Shown here one piece after another: positions 43,720-52,834 of a stretch of DNA of 64,000 nt (positions are counted from its first letter, which is position 1; each line of letters starts with the position of its first letter). Source of the DNA: Bradyrhizobium campsiandrae (GTDB lineage Bacteria > Pseudomonadota > Alphaproteobacteria > Rhizobiales > Xanthobacteraceae); NCBI RefSeq assembly GCF_014529705.1, contig NZ_JAANIH010000002.1:161572-225571 (forward strand), read 5' to 3'. The position numbers were made by a program, and so were the translations under genes. The notes under the pieces were generated by a model. That model ran no database searches, was not told where the DNA came from, and saw nothing but the letters and a program-made list of their open reading frames with translations.

Positions 43720-45222
43720 GTGAAACGCCCGCGCAAGCGTGGCGCTAGCGTCGCGGTCATCGACATCGGCTCCAACTCGGTGCGTCTCGTCGTCTACGAG
43801 GCGCTGGCACGGAGCCTGATCCCGATCTTCAACGAGAAGACACTGTGCGGCCTCGGGCGCGAGGTGCAGAGCACGGGTCTGCTCGCGCCTGATGCCGTCG
43901 ACAAGGCCCTGACCTCGCTGAAGCGCTTCCGCGCGCTGTGCCGCGTGATGCAGGTCGGCCGCGTGTTCGCGATCGCGACCGCGGCCTGCCGTGACGCCTC
44001 CAACGGGCCCGACTTCATCGCGAAAGCCGAGCGCATCTGCGCCGTGAAGATCGAGATCCTGTCGGGACCGCGCGAGGCAAAGCTGTCGGCACTCGGCGTG
44101 ATCTCGGGCATTCACAGTCCCGACGGCATCGTCGGCGATCTCGGTGGCGGCTCGTTGGAATTGATCGACGTGCGCAGGAACAGCGTGCGCAGCGGCGTGA
44201 CGCTGCCGCTCGGCGGCCTGGCGCTGCAGGACCTCGCCCACAAATCGCTCAAGCGTGCCGACCGCATCGTGCGCGAGGCGATCGACGAGGTCGAGCTGCT
44301 CGCCGCCGGTCGCGGCCGCACCTTCTACGCCGTCGGCGGCACCTGGCGAGCGCTCGCGCGCATCCACATCATCCAGAGCGGCTATCCGCTCCAGGTGATG
44401 CACGGCTATTCCATTGCCGCGGCCGAGGCGCTCGATTTCGCCCGCCGCCTGCGGCGCCTCGCCGCCGCGGACATGCTGGCCGACATCGAGGTCGTCGCCG
44501 ATGCGCGCCGCCCTCTCCTGACCTATGCAGCGCTGGTGCTCGAGCACATCATCCGGGTCGCCAAGCCGAAGACCATCGTGTTCTCGACCTTCGGCGTGCG
44601 CGAGGGCCTGCTGCACGAGAAGCTGCCGGCGACCGAGCGCAACAAGGACGGACTGATCTGCGCCGCCGAGGAGCTGAACCAGCTGCTGTCGCGCTCGGCG
44701 AAACATGCTCGTGAGCTGATGGCTTGGACCGATCGCCTCGCGCGCGTCGTGAAGCTGCGCGAGACCGAGGAAGACCGCCGCCTGCGCCACACTGCCTGCC
44801 TGCTGTCCGACATCGGCTGGCGCGTCCACCCTGATCATCGCGGCGAGCAGACGCTGAGCCTCGTGGTCAATGCCAATTTCGGCGCGATCGACCATCGCGA
44901 GCGCGCCTTCGTCGGACTGTCGGTGTTCTATCGCTATGCCGGCCTCAGCGAGGAGAACCAGCCGCCGCTGACCATGCAGGAATTGCTGACGCCGGCGCAG
45001 CTCGAGCGGGCCCGCCTGTTGGGTGCGGCGTTCCGCGTCGCGCATCTGATCTCGGCCGCGCGCCCGGGCGTGCTGCCGGCGACGCATTTCCGCAGCCAGG
45101 GGCGTAACCTCATGCTGGTGTTCGAGCACAGGCTCGGAGATCTCGTCGCCGACCGCGTCGGCAGCCGCTTCAAGCAGCTCGCCCGCCTGATCGGGCGATC
45201 CGGTTCGATCGTCCGGCGCTAG
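43720..45222 (+). CDS. ppx: Exopolyphosphatase / GppA family phosphatase
   Basis: Releases phosphate from polyphosphate ends, and/or hydrolyses pppGpp. 500 residues. The ASKHA-fold phosphate loops are VIDIGSNSVRLVVYE and GDLGGGSLELID. The C-terminal half is HD-like (RRLRHTACLLSDIGWRVHPD), typical of the longer Ppx proteins. Start GTG 15 bp after ppk, so cotranscribed. It ends 3 bp from the convergent TerC gene. Confidence 0.9.
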   Translation: MKRPRKRGASVAVIDIGSNSVRLVVYEALARSLIPIFNEKTLCGLGREVQSTGLLAPDAVDKALTSLKRFRALCRVMQVGRVFAIATAACRDASNGPDFIAKAERICAVKIEILSGPREAKLSALGVISGIHSPDGIVGDLGGGSLELIDVRRNSVRSGVTLPLGGLALQDLAHKSLKRADRIVREAIDEVELLAAGRGRTFYAVGGTWRALARIHIIQSGYPLQVMHGYSIAAAEALDFARRLRRLAAADMLADIEVVADARRPLLTYAALVLEHIIRVAKPKTIVFSTFGVREGLLHEKLPATERNKDGLICAAEELNQLLSRSAKHARELMAWTDRLARVVKLRETEEDRRLRHTACLLSDIGWRVHPDHRGEQTLSLVVNANFGAIDHRERAFVGLSVFYRYAGLSEENQPPLTMQELLTPAQLERARLLGAAFRVAHLISAARPGVLPATHFRSQGRNLMLVFEHRLGDLVADRVGSRFKQLARLIGRSGSIVRR

Positions 45223-45225
45223 AGG

Positions 45226-46083
45226 TTATTCCGCCGACGCCTTCGCGTGCTGCTCGGACGCCTCCAACGCGGCGGCATGCAGGCTGCGCCGGCGCCAGAT
45301 CCCGCCGACCACCAGAACGACGACGACACCGAGCGCGGCGCAGAGATATTCGGCGCCGCCGCCATGGGCGAATTGCGGCGGGATGTGCAGAGTGCCGAGC
45401 ATGCGGTCCAGCGAGGCGTCGAGCGGACCTTCGGCCAGCCCGTGCAGCTTCGGCGCAACGCCGGGATCGGTCGCGATCACCTCGCCCGCGATCCAGCCGA
45501 GCAGCGCCGCACCGGCCCAGACCAGGATCGGCAGTTTTGACAGCAGCGCCATGATCAGCGCCGCGCCGGCGACGATCAACGGCACCGAGATGGCAAGGCC
45601 GAGCACCAAGAGCGGCACGCTGCCATTGGCGGCAGCGGCAACCGCGATGACGTTGTCGAGACTCATGACGATGTCGGCGACGACGACGATCTGCACCGCC
45701 TGCCACAGATGCGAGGCCGACTCGACGCCGTCCTCGTCCTCGTTTTCCGGCACCAAAAGCTTTGCCGCGATCACGATCAGTGCGAGGCCGCCGACCAGCT
45801 TGAGGTAGGGCAGCTCCATCAGGCTCGCGACGATGCCGGTGAAGATGATCCGCAGCAGCACCGCAGCGCCCGCGCCGAGCACCATGCCCCACAGCCGGTG
45901 CCGCGGCTTGAGGCCGCGACAGGCGAGCGCGATCACCAGCGCGTTGTCGCCGGACAACAGGATGTTGATCCAGATGATCTTGCCGACCGCAATCCAGAAG
46001 GTCGGTTCGGCCATCTCATTGCGGAACTGGGTGAAGAATGCCCCGATCGTGGCGGGATCGAAGATCTGCCAGAGCCAGTTCAC
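45226..46083 (-). CDS. TerC-family integral membrane protein
   Basis: Seven-helix membrane protein of 285 residues of the TerC/YjbE type, implicated in Mn2+ export and in loading metal to exoenzymes. Conserved charged motifs inside helices: ILLSGDNALVIALACRG and IVMSLDNVIAVAAA, each with an Asp-Asn pair. C-terminal tail is His/Ala-rich (SLHAAALEASEQHAKASAE). Transcribed opposite to ppx with a 3-bp gap; reads away from ndk's start, 40 bp after the ndk stop. Confidence 0.85.
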   Translation of the reverse strand: MNWLWQIFDPATIGAFFTQFRNEMAEPTFWIAVGKIIWINILLSGDNALVIALACRGLKPRHRLWGMVLGAGAAVLLRIIFTGIVASLMELPYLKLVGGLALIVIAAKLLVPENEDEDGVESASHLWQAVQIVVVADIVMSLDNVIAVAAAANGSVPLLVLGLAISVPLIVAGAALIMALLSKLPILVWAGAALLGWIAGEVIATDPGVAPKLHGLAEGPLDASLDRMLGTLHIPPQFAHGGGAEYLCAALGVVVVLVVGGIWRRRSLHAAALEASEQHAKASAE

Positions 46084-46122
46084 AATGAGTCCTTTCGCCC
46101 CGTCGACTTTGCCTGTCGGCTG

Positions 46123-46545
46123 CTAGCCGACGATCTCGTTGCCCGAGAAGAACTGCGCGATCTCGATCGCGGCGGTCTCCGGAGCGTCCGAACCGTGGGC
46201 CGAGTTCTCGCCGATCGACTTGGCGTAGAGCTTGCGGATGGTGCCGTCGGCCGCCTTGGACGGATCCGTGGCACCCATGACGTCGCGATATTTGGCGACG
46301 GCGTTCTCGCCCTCCAGCACCTGGACGACCACCGGGCCGGAGGTCATGAACTCGACCAGCTCGCCGAAAAACGGCCGGGCCTTGTGGACGGCGTAGAAGG
46401 TCTCGGCCTGATCCTTGGTCATGCGGATGCGCTTCTGCGCGACGATGCGCAGGCCCGCCTTCTCGATCACGGCGTTGACGGCACCGGTCAGGTTACGCGC
46501 GGTCGCGTCGGGCTTGATGATCGAGAAAGTGCGTTCGATGGCCAT
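46123..46545 (-). CDS. ndk: Nucleoside diphosphate kinase
   Basis: Balances NTP pools through a phospho-histidine intermediate. 140 residues; the active-site histidine is H117 in NSAHGSD, the nucleotide-binding lysine is in IIKPDA near the N-terminus, and the core has [18 protein letters not shown]. The start at 46545 is preceded by AAGGA; the open frame upstream to 46677 is not part of the gene. It is followed on the same strand by TerC. Confidence 0.95.
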   Translation of the reverse strand: MAIERTFSIIKPDATARNLTGAVNAVIEKAGLRIVAQKRIRMTKDQAETFYAVHKARPFFGELVEFMTSGPVVVQVLEGENAVAKYRDVMGATDPSKAADGTIRKLYAKSIGENSAHGSDAPETAAIEIAQFFSGNEIVG

Positions 46546-46855
46546 GATCTTGTCCTTGAAGAGGAAATGGTGGTTCGGAGTTGCGGGGCTTATATCGGCG
46601 CCTTCGCGATCCGGCAAGCGACCGCCGGAACGCCCCACGGACGCTTCGCCGCAGGGTCCAAGTGGTGATTCCATCATGGATTACAACGATTTCACCCAGA
46701 TGAACCCAATCTGAAGGCTCCGTCAGGGTTCGGTTCAGCCTTGCGGGCGTAACGTCAGCGCCATCGAAACCAAAGCCTCCTTGTCGAGGCGGACCGTTTC
46801 GGCGGCCTTTCCATCGACGCGATAGCCCCGCGCCGACAGTTTTGAGGAGATCATC
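46546..46855. other. Intergenic region between ndk and the Gly/His/Trp-rich protein
   Basis: 310 bp between divergent starts. No gene is supported; the only short frame (ATG at about 46677, 12 codons) is negligible. Presumed to contain both promoters. Confidence 0.35.
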
Positions 46856-47113
46856 ATGTTGAGGAAACTTTCGCTCGCTGCAGTCGCCGCGGTCGCCCTG
46901 GGTGCCGCGCTGGCTCCCACCTCCGCCTCCGCTCACTGGCATGGCGGCTGGGGCTGGCACGGTGGCGGCTGGCACCATGGCTGGGGCTGGGGCGGACCGC
47001 GCTTCTACGCCGCGCCCGTCGCTTACGGCTACGGCTACGGCGGCTGCTATGTGCGCCGGCTGGTCCCAACCCCCTGGGGACCCCGCTGGCGGCTGATCAA
47101 CCGCTGCTACTGA
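46856..47113 (+). CDS. Small secreted Gly/His/Trp-rich protein
   Basis: 85 residues. Signal peptide LRKLSLAAVAAVALGAALAP, cleaved near SASA. The mature part is dominated by HWHGGWGWHGGGWHHGWGWG, then YGYGYGGCYVRR and a conserved C-terminal WGPRWRLINRCY with two cysteines (CY...RCY). It resembles the small Gly-rich CRPN-type proteins common in Rhizobiales, of unknown function; the histidines could bind metal. Strong GAGGAG site; own terminator at 47168. Confidence 0.7.
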   Translation: MLRKLSLAAVAAVALGAALAPTSASAHWHGGWGWHGGGWHHGWGWGGPRFYAAPVAYGYGYGGCYVRRLVPTPWGPRWRLINRCY

Positions 47114-47167
47114 TCCCTGAAGCACTTTCCTGAGGTACCGTTCCCCCCTGCGGTACCTTCCAAGAGA

Positions 47168-47202
47168 GGCCCCGGCGCTCCCCCCGCCGGGGCCTTGTAT
47201 TT
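47168..47202 (+). terminator. Rho-independent terminator
   Basis: A perfect 10-bp stem, GGCCCCGGCG / CGCCGGGGCC, with a 7-base loop, followed by TTGTATTT. It lies 55 bp after the stop of the Gly/His/Trp-rich protein gene. Confidence 0.8.
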
Positions 47203-47327
47203 GGGCAGATACGGCGAATTCATACAATTTTTACTAGAATGCCGGGCATTGCCAACCCTCGGCGAAACTATTTTGGGGGCCTGTGACTTGGTACCGTGTC
47301 GTTAATCTGCACACACGGAACCCCGAA

Positions 47328-47501
47328 ATGGCTGGCCTTTCCGCCAATGACACCGAGCAGATCGACCGGCGCACCAGCCGCTCGATTTGCGATGCCGTGG
47401 GCGAGCGGCTTCAGCAGAGCCTTCGCCCCGAGCCCCGGCTTCCCACGCATCTTGAGCAGTTGCTCAACGAGCTGAAGCGGCGCGATCGCGAGTCGCATTG
47501 A
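47328..47501 (+). CDS. Small protein, possibly NepR-like
   Basis: 57 residues from ATG 47328 (GTG at 47283 would give 72). It contains ICDAVGERLQQSLRPEPRLP followed by THLEQLLNELKRRD. This spacing of a helix, a short Pro linker and a second helix is faintly like NepR anti-sigma factors (IGxxLRxxYxxxxxEPVPxRFxxLLxxLD), but the core YDxVVxEP is absent. No PhyR or EcfG gene is in the window. It lies 46 bp before the ABC-F gene. It could also be a short unrelated protein. Confidence 0.4.
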   Translation: MAGLSANDTEQIDRRTSRSICDAVGERLQQSLRPEPRLPTHLEQLLNELKRRDRESH

Positions 47502-47547
47502 CGAAAAATCGGGTTGCGTTTGATCCCGGCTGCGGTGACAAGGCCGC

Positions 47548-49410
47548 ATGCTCACCATCACCGACCTCTCCGTCCGTCTTGCCGGACGCCTCCTGATCGA
47601 CAGCAGCTCCGTGCAGATCACGCCCGGCTCGCGCGTCGGCATGGTCGGACGCAACGGCACCGGCAAATCGACCCTGTTCAAGGTGATCCGCGGTGAGCTC
47701 GCAGCCGAACACGGCTCGGTGACCTTGCCGCCACGCTGGCGCGTCGGGAGCCTCGCGCAGGAAGCCCCGAACGGCCCGGAGAGCCTGATTTCCGTCGTGC
47801 TCAAGGCCGACCTGGAGCGCGATGCGCTGCTTCACGAAGCCGAGAGTGCCACCGATCCGCACCGGATCGCGGAAATCCAGACCCGGCTCGTGGACATCGA
47901 TGCGCATTCGGCGCCCGCGCGGGCCGCGGCTATCCTCTCCGGCCTCGGCTTCTCCGCCGCCGACCAGCTGCGCCCCTGCGCCGAGTTCTCCGGCGGCTGG
48001 CGCATGCGTGTCGCGCTGGCCGCAACGCTGTTCGCGGCGCCCGACCTGCTGCTGCTCGACGAGCCCACCAACTATCTCGACCTCGAGGGCACGCTGTGGC
48101 TGGAGGATCACCTCGCGCACTATCCGCGCACGGTGATCGTGATCAGTCACGACCGTGACCTGCTGGAAAGCTCGGTCGATCAGATCCTGCATCTGGAGCG
48201 CGGCAAGCTCACCCTCTACAAGGGCACCTATTCCTCCTTCGAAGAACAGCGGGCTGCGCGCGAGCTGCTCGACGCCAAGGCCGTCAAGCGCCAGGAAGCC
48301 GAGCGCGCCCGCCTGCAGGCCTTCGTCGACCGCTTCAAGGCCAAGGCCTCGAAAGCCCGGCAGGCGCAATCACGCGTGAAGATGCTGGAACGGCTGAAGC
48401 CGATCACCGCGCTGGTGACGGAGGACGTGCGCGAGATCACCTTTCCCGCGCCGGAGAAGCTGTTGTCGCCGCCGATCATCGCGGTCGACAACGCCTCGGT
48501 TGGCTATGATCCGGCGACGCCGGTGCTCACCCGCGTCACCTTGCGCATCGACAATGACGACCGCATCGCGCTGCTGGGCGCCAACGGCAACGGCAAGTCG
48601 ACACTGGTCAAACTGCTTGCCGGCCGACTTGCACCCTTCTCCGGCAAGGTGACGCGCGCCGACAAGCTGTCGATCGCCTATTTCGCGCAGCACCAGCTCG
48701 ACGAACTGAACGAGGATGCCTCCGCCTACGACCATGTCCGCAAGCTGATGGGCGATGCGCCCGAGGCCAAGGTGCGGGCGCGGGCCGGCGCGATCGGCTT
48801 TTCCGGCAAGGCAGCCGACACCAAGGCGGGCAAGCTCTCCGGCGGCGAGAAGGCGCGGCTGCTGCTCGGGCTCGCCACCTTCTTCGGCCCCAACATGATC
48901 ATCCTGGACGAGCCGACCAACCATCTCGACATCGACAGCCGCGCCGCGCTGGCCGAAGCCATCAACGAGTTTCCCGGTGCGATCATCATGGTCTCGCACG
49001 ATCGCTATCTGATCGAGGCCTGCGCCGACCGGCTCTGGATCGTCGCCGATCGTACCGTGACCAATTACGACGGCGACCTCGACGAGTACCGCCGCATGGT
49101 GCTGTCCTCGCGCAATGCGGATGCCGCCCCGCGCGAGCGCAGCGCTCAAGTCGAAAAGCCGCAGCGTCCGAAGTCGGACAATCGCGGCTCGCTGAAGAAG
49201 CGCATCGCGGACGCCGAAGCCGAGATCGCCCGCGTCAGCGACATCATCGCCAAGATCGACACCGCGCTCGCCCTGCCCGACATCTTCACGCGGGATCCCA
49301 AGCAGGCCGCGCAACTGTCGAAGGCCCGCGCCAATGCCGCCGACGCGCTCGCGCGGGCGGAGGAACAATGGCTCGAGGCGAGCGCGCAGTTCGACGAGGC
49401 GACGGGTTAA
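47548..49410 (+). CDS. ABC-F family ATPase (Uup/YheS-like)
   Basis: Ribosome-associated or housekeeping ABC-F protein with two nucleotide-binding domains and no membrane part. NBD1 has GRNGTGKST (Walker A), FSGGWRMRVALA (signature) and LLLLDEPTNYLD (Walker B). NBD2 has GANGNGKST, LSGGEKARLLLG and MIILDEPTNHLD. The arm/linker (about 215-290) is the basic helical KASKARQAQSRVKMLERLK. The C-terminal 90 residues form a coiled coil (RIADAEAEIARVSDIIAKID). 620 residues. It probably assists translation; an antibiotic-resistance role is not indicated. Confidence 0.9.
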   Translation: MLTITDLSVRLAGRLLIDSSSVQITPGSRVGMVGRNGTGKSTLFKVIRGELAAEHGSVTLPPRWRVGSLAQEAPNGPESLISVVLKADLERDALLHEAESATDPHRIAEIQTRLVDIDAHSAPARAAAILSGLGFSAADQLRPCAEFSGGWRMRVALAATLFAAPDLLLLDEPTNYLDLEGTLWLEDHLAHYPRTVIVISHDRDLLESSVDQILHLERGKLTLYKGTYSSFEEQRAARELLDAKAVKRQEAERARLQAFVDRFKAKASKARQAQSRVKMLERLKPITALVTEDVREITFPAPEKLLSPPIIAVDNASVGYDPATPVLTRVTLRIDNDDRIALLGANGNGKSTLVKLLAGRLAPFSGKVTRADKLSIAYFAQHQLDELNEDASAYDHVRKLMGDAPEAKVRARAGAIGFSGKAADTKAGKLSGGEKARLLLGLATFFGPNMIILDEPTNHLDIDSRAALAEAINEFPGAIIMVSHDRYLIEACADRLWIVADRTVTNYDGDLDEYRRMVLSSRNADAAPRERSAQVEKPQRPKSDNRGSLKKRIADAEAEIARVSDIIAKIDTALALPDIFTRDPKQAAQLSKARANAADALARAEEQWLEASAQFDEATG

Positions 49411-49438
49411 CTAATCATCGGCGGATCGAGACGCACTA

Positions 49439-50602
49439 TCATCGCACCGGCCCGCGCATTGACGCCGGCTGCCCCGGCAATTTCAGCTTCGTGCCGACTT
49501 CGGTCAGCTTACCGCCAGCAAGCGAAAATACCTGCAGATCCTGGTCGATGTAATTGCCGACATAGAGGTAATCGCTGTTCGGGCTGTAGACGACGCCCTC
49601 CGGCAGGCCGCCAAGCGGCGCTCGCGAGACGACCGTCAGCTTACCGCCCTCTCCGATCGACAGTAGTGCCAGCTCGCCAGTCTTGGTCTTGAACCAGTCG
49701 CTGTCCTTGGCGGAGGTGCCGAGGAGCAGCGGAGCTGCCGCTGTCTTGCCGTCGGGCGCGATGGCAAAACCTTCCGGTCCGACGCCGGGGCTCATGACGT
49801 CGACCACATGGGGATGCGGACCTGTCGCTTCGATGACCACTTCGGCATCGGCATTGTTCTTTCCTGCGCCGGTATTCGAGGCGATGACGTATTTGCCGTC
49901 TGGCGTGATGTCGATGTTGTAGGGATTGAATGCCGACGGAATGTCGAGCGACTTGTCGTAGGTGACCGTCTCACCATCGATCGACAACACGCCGATCTTG
50001 TTCGCAAGGTTCAGGCAGACGAAGGCGCGCTTGCCGTCGGGTGCGATAACAACTGCCGCAGCCTGCTGCTCCACTGGCACTTCGGCAACCGCCTTGACGG
50101 TCGTACCCCGGATCGAGACAACAGAAACACTTTTGCCGTCACGATTGGCGATCAGTGCAAGGTCGCCCTTCTTCGAGATCGACAGACCGGACGGTTGCCG
50201 CCCGACCGCGACCGTATCGATCAATTTTGGCGGCTCCGCGGTGAGGTCAATCACGTACAATTTGTTGTCCGGGACGGCTTTCCAGGCGTTCCCATCCTGA
50301 ACGTTGGTCACGGAATTCGCGACCAGGCCCAGCTTGCCGTCCGGCGTGATCTGCAGGTTCGTCGGCGGACCCAAAAGCGAGTTCGTCAGTGGCAGATTGG
50401 CGCGAATCCTGGGCTTGGCCGGGTCGGAAATGTCCACCACCAGCACAGCGTCGGTCGCTGGCGCGACGTTAATCTGGCCTTCAGGACCAAAGGTGACCTT
50501 GCTGTCCAGGCCGATCAGCATGTCATTGGTGCCAGCGGTTGCCGAACCGCCGGCAACGAGGCAAACTAGGCACGTCGCGCAAAGAGCCTTGCGTAAGTCC
50601 AT
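49439..50602 (-). CDS. Secreted YncE-like beta-propeller protein
   Basis: 387 residues with a signal peptide (MDLRKALCATCLVCLVAGGSA to TAG) and a repeated strand pattern with cores such as VIAPDGKRAFVCLNLANKIG, ITPDGKYVIASNTGAGKNNA and SISKKGDLALIANRDGKSVS. This is a YVTN/NHL-type propeller, predicted to bind ligands or proteins in the periplasm. The start at 50602 follows GGGGAGAA. Frame remains open upstream to 50905 without a credible start. Note the similarity of fold to the passenger at 10548. Confidence 0.8.
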   Translation of the reverse strand: MDLRKALCATCLVCLVAGGSATAGTNDMLIGLDSKVTFGPEGQINVAPATDAVLVVDISDPAKPRIRANLPLTNSLLGPPTNLQITPDGKLGLVANSVTNVQDGNAWKAVPDNKLYVIDLTAEPPKLIDTVAVGRQPSGLSISKKGDLALIANRDGKSVSVVSIRGTTVKAVAEVPVEQQAAAVVIAPDGKRAFVCLNLANKIGVLSIDGETVTYDKSLDIPSAFNPYNIDITPDGKYVIASNTGAGKNNADAEVVIEATGPHPHVVDVMSPGVGPEGFAIAPDGKTAAAPLLLGTSAKDSDWFKTKTGELALLSIGEGGKLTVVSRAPLGGLPEGVVYSPNSDYLYVGNYIDQDLQVFSLAGGKLTEVGTKLKLPGQPASMRGPVR

Positions 50603-50895
50603 GACGATTTCTCCCCACCCGGCTCGCTTATGGACGAGCTCGTTCCTCCACCGTACCTCGCGGCCTATATGGCATGCAACCATGACCCGCGCTGACGCAG
50701 GCGAAACGTCCTGTGGCTCGACCAGGTGTGCGGTAGCGCAGCGTTTGATAGATACAAGCCGTGCTTCAACGGGAAATATCGGACAGGCAAAATTTTCTGC
50801 GGTACATCGCACGTTCCGTGGCTTCGTGCTACGAAGCACGCACCGATTTTTCGACCAAAGATATTTTGAATAGGCAATTTTGAAGGAGACAGCAG

Positions 50896-51683
50896 ATGTC
50901 GTCACCCGAACCGATCAAGTTCACCGACGGCGCGGCCTATGAGCGCTTCATGGCGCCCTGGAGCCGGTCGGCCGGGACGCTGTTCCTCGATTGGCTTGCG
51001 ACCCGCTCGGGACTGGCCTGGGCGGATGTCGGAGCCGGCAATGGCGCGTTCACCGAGCTCCTTCTTGCAAAGCCGCCCCGTCGTCGGTTTGTGCGATCGA
51101 TCCCTCCGACGCGCAGATTGCGACAGCACGTCAGAAGTTCGAGGCAAAGCCGGTCGAGCTGTCGATCGGCGATGCCATGGCCCTTCCCTACGAAGCCAAT
51201 CGCTTCGACGTCGCGGTGATGGCGCTGGTGTTGTTCTTCGTTCCCGACCCGCGCAAGGGCGCATCGGAAATGGTGCGCGTCACCAAGCCCGACGGCCTGA
51301 TCGCGTCCTATACCTGGGACGTCCTGCGCGGCGGCACGCCGACGCAGCCGCTGTGGGAAGAGCTGGATGCCCTCGGCATCCCCGCAGCGCGTCCGCCGAG
51401 CGCGGACATCTCGCGCTTCGAGGCGCTGAAGGCGCTCTGGGCGGAGCTCGGCCTGCGCGAGATCGAAACCCGCGAGTTGGTCGTCGAGCGGACTTTTGCG
51501 GACTTCGACGACTATTGGCTCTCGATGGTCGTCAGCAGCCCAAGTGGAATCGTTGGAAAGCTGTCGGATGCCGAGCAAACCGAGCTGAAACGCCGGCTGC
51601 AGGCGCGACTGCCGGCAAGCGCGTCCGGCGCGATCACCGTTCACGCCTCGGCCACTGCGATCAAGGGACGCAAGGCCGCGTAA
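50896..51683 (+). pseudogene. SAM-dependent methyltransferase, frameshifted
   Basis: The first frame reads SSPEPIKFTDGAAYERFMAP...WADVGAGNGAFTELLL (motif I, the SAM loop), then degrades. From about 51075 the frame ahead by -1 carries APSSVCAIDPSDAQIATARQ, IGDAMALPYEANRFDVAVMA (motifs II/III) and FFVPDPRKGASEMVRVTKPD. Together they make one UbiE/class I methyltransferase of about 260 residues. The break lies about 51060-51080 and equals loss of one base. A sequencing error or programmed frameshift is not excluded. Its ribosome site GGAG is intact. Confidence 0.8.
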
Positions 51684-51715
51684 CGATCTCGGAGAGGCGA
51701 ACGGCCGATGACGCG

Positions 51716-52249
51716 TTACGTCGCCGCCTTCTTCTTCGCCTTCGGCTTCACCGGCTTGGCGACGACCGGAGGCTCCGGGTTGCCCTCGATCGCGGACAGG
51801 CGCCCCGAGGTGAAGGTGTAGATGCCCGCGCGCGGACCCGTGGTCCAGGTGACCACCGCGACGCGGCGGCCGGCGGCATCGCTGGAGAGATTGACGTTCG
51901 AGGGCGCGCCGATGCCGCGCACGACGTCGCACTCGGTGTGGCCGAGCGCAACCGTGCCGCCCACCGGCGCCGTCGTGGACGCATTGGCGTCCGCAGGTCC
52001 TGGCGGCGGCGCCATGCCGGGGCACGCGCCGTCGGCGCTGACGAGATCCTCGGCGCCAACAGGCTTGTCGGGGGTCAGCGGCGGCGATTCGATCGAGATG
52101 TTCTTGATGAACAGGCGGCTCGGCTTGTTGAACCATTCGGCGTCTTTGGCGGACGCCAGCATATCGGTCGCGCCCGAGCAGCCCGCAAGCAGCGGCCCGA
52201 CGGCGGCCAGCGCAACTATGAGCGACTTTGGAAGCTTTTGATGTCGCAC
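51716..52249 (-). CDS. Putative lipoprotein of unknown function
   Basis: 177 residues. The N-terminus LIVALAAVGPLLAGCSGATD has a lipobox (L-L-A-G-C), so it should be lipidated at cysteine 23. The middle is low-complexity (GMAPPPGPADANASTTAPVG). A domain with HTECDVVRGIGAPSNVNLSS and VAVVTWTTGPRAGIYTFTSG follows, and there is a Lys-rich C-terminus (KPVKPKAKKKAAT). No known family. It is alone on the minus strand, after holC. Confidence 0.65.
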   Translation of the reverse strand: MRHQKLPKSLIVALAAVGPLLAGCSGATDMLASAKDAEWFNKPSRLFIKNISIESPPLTPDKPVGAEDLVSADGACPGMAPPPGPADANASTTAPVGGTVALGHTECDVVRGIGAPSNVNLSSDAAGRRVAVVTWTTGPRAGIYTFTSGRLSAIEGNPEPPVVAKPVKPKAKKKAAT

Positions 52250-52375
52250 GATAAACTAAAATCCCCGCATGAAGGAGCAGCCCTAAGCGATTGTCCCAAC
52301 ATCACTTTGCGGCACGAAGGTGGCCAAACCCAGCGTAGCTGCGAAAGTCCAAATTATCATTAACTCGGCGGGACG

Positions 52376-52828
52376 CTAATTCCGCCGCTGCCACCGGCCC
52401 CGTTCGTCGGCCTGCCAATAGGTGACCTCAAATCCGCGCGTCTTGCAATCCGTCCAAGTACTGCGGGCCGCCGCAAGCGCGTCCGGGTCGTCGCCGTTGA
52501 ACAGCAGCACCATGCGCTCATAGCCTTCCGCATCCGCGGGCAAGGCGGCGTTGTCGACCAGGAAGCGGACATTGGCGCCGTTCGGATTGTCCGCCTCGAT
52601 CGCCAGCACGATCGGCTGCTCGGCCACATCGTTCACCCGCCACGTCGCATGGGGCAAGAAGGAATCGTCGCGATAGGTCCACAAATGCGCGTCGAGTGCG
52701 TCAGCGCGCTCCGGTGAGGTCGACTGCACCACGACGCGCCAGCCGCGCTCGAGCGATTTCTCGAGAAGCGGCGGCAACACGTTCTCAACCGTCATGTTTT
52801 GCAGATGGTAGAACAGGACTTCAGTCAT
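52376..52828 (-). CDS. holC: DNA polymerase III chi subunit
   Basis: Clamp-loader accessory that links gamma/tau complex to SSB. 150 residues, normal length. Signature stretches include MTEVLFYHLQNMTVENVLPP, LLEKSLERGWRVVVQS, and LWTYRDDSFLPHATWR, plus the C-terminal FEVTYWQADERGRWQRR. It starts 6 bp after the pepA stop, the conserved pepA-holC pairing. Confidence 0.93.
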   Translation of the reverse strand: MTEVLFYHLQNMTVENVLPPLLEKSLERGWRVVVQSTSPERADALDAHLWTYRDDSFLPHATWRVNDVAEQPIVLAIEADNPNGANVRFLVDNAALPADAEGYERMVLLFNGDDPDALAAARSTWTDCKTRGFEVTYWQADERGRWQRRN

Positions 52829-52834
52829 CTCGCG

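Noticed and set aside
50603..50895. A hairpin (GCTTCGT-GCT-ACGAAGC near 50830) as a terminator
   Set aside because: The 7-bp stem is weak and the T-run is displaced by eight bases; no plus-strand gene upstream needs it.
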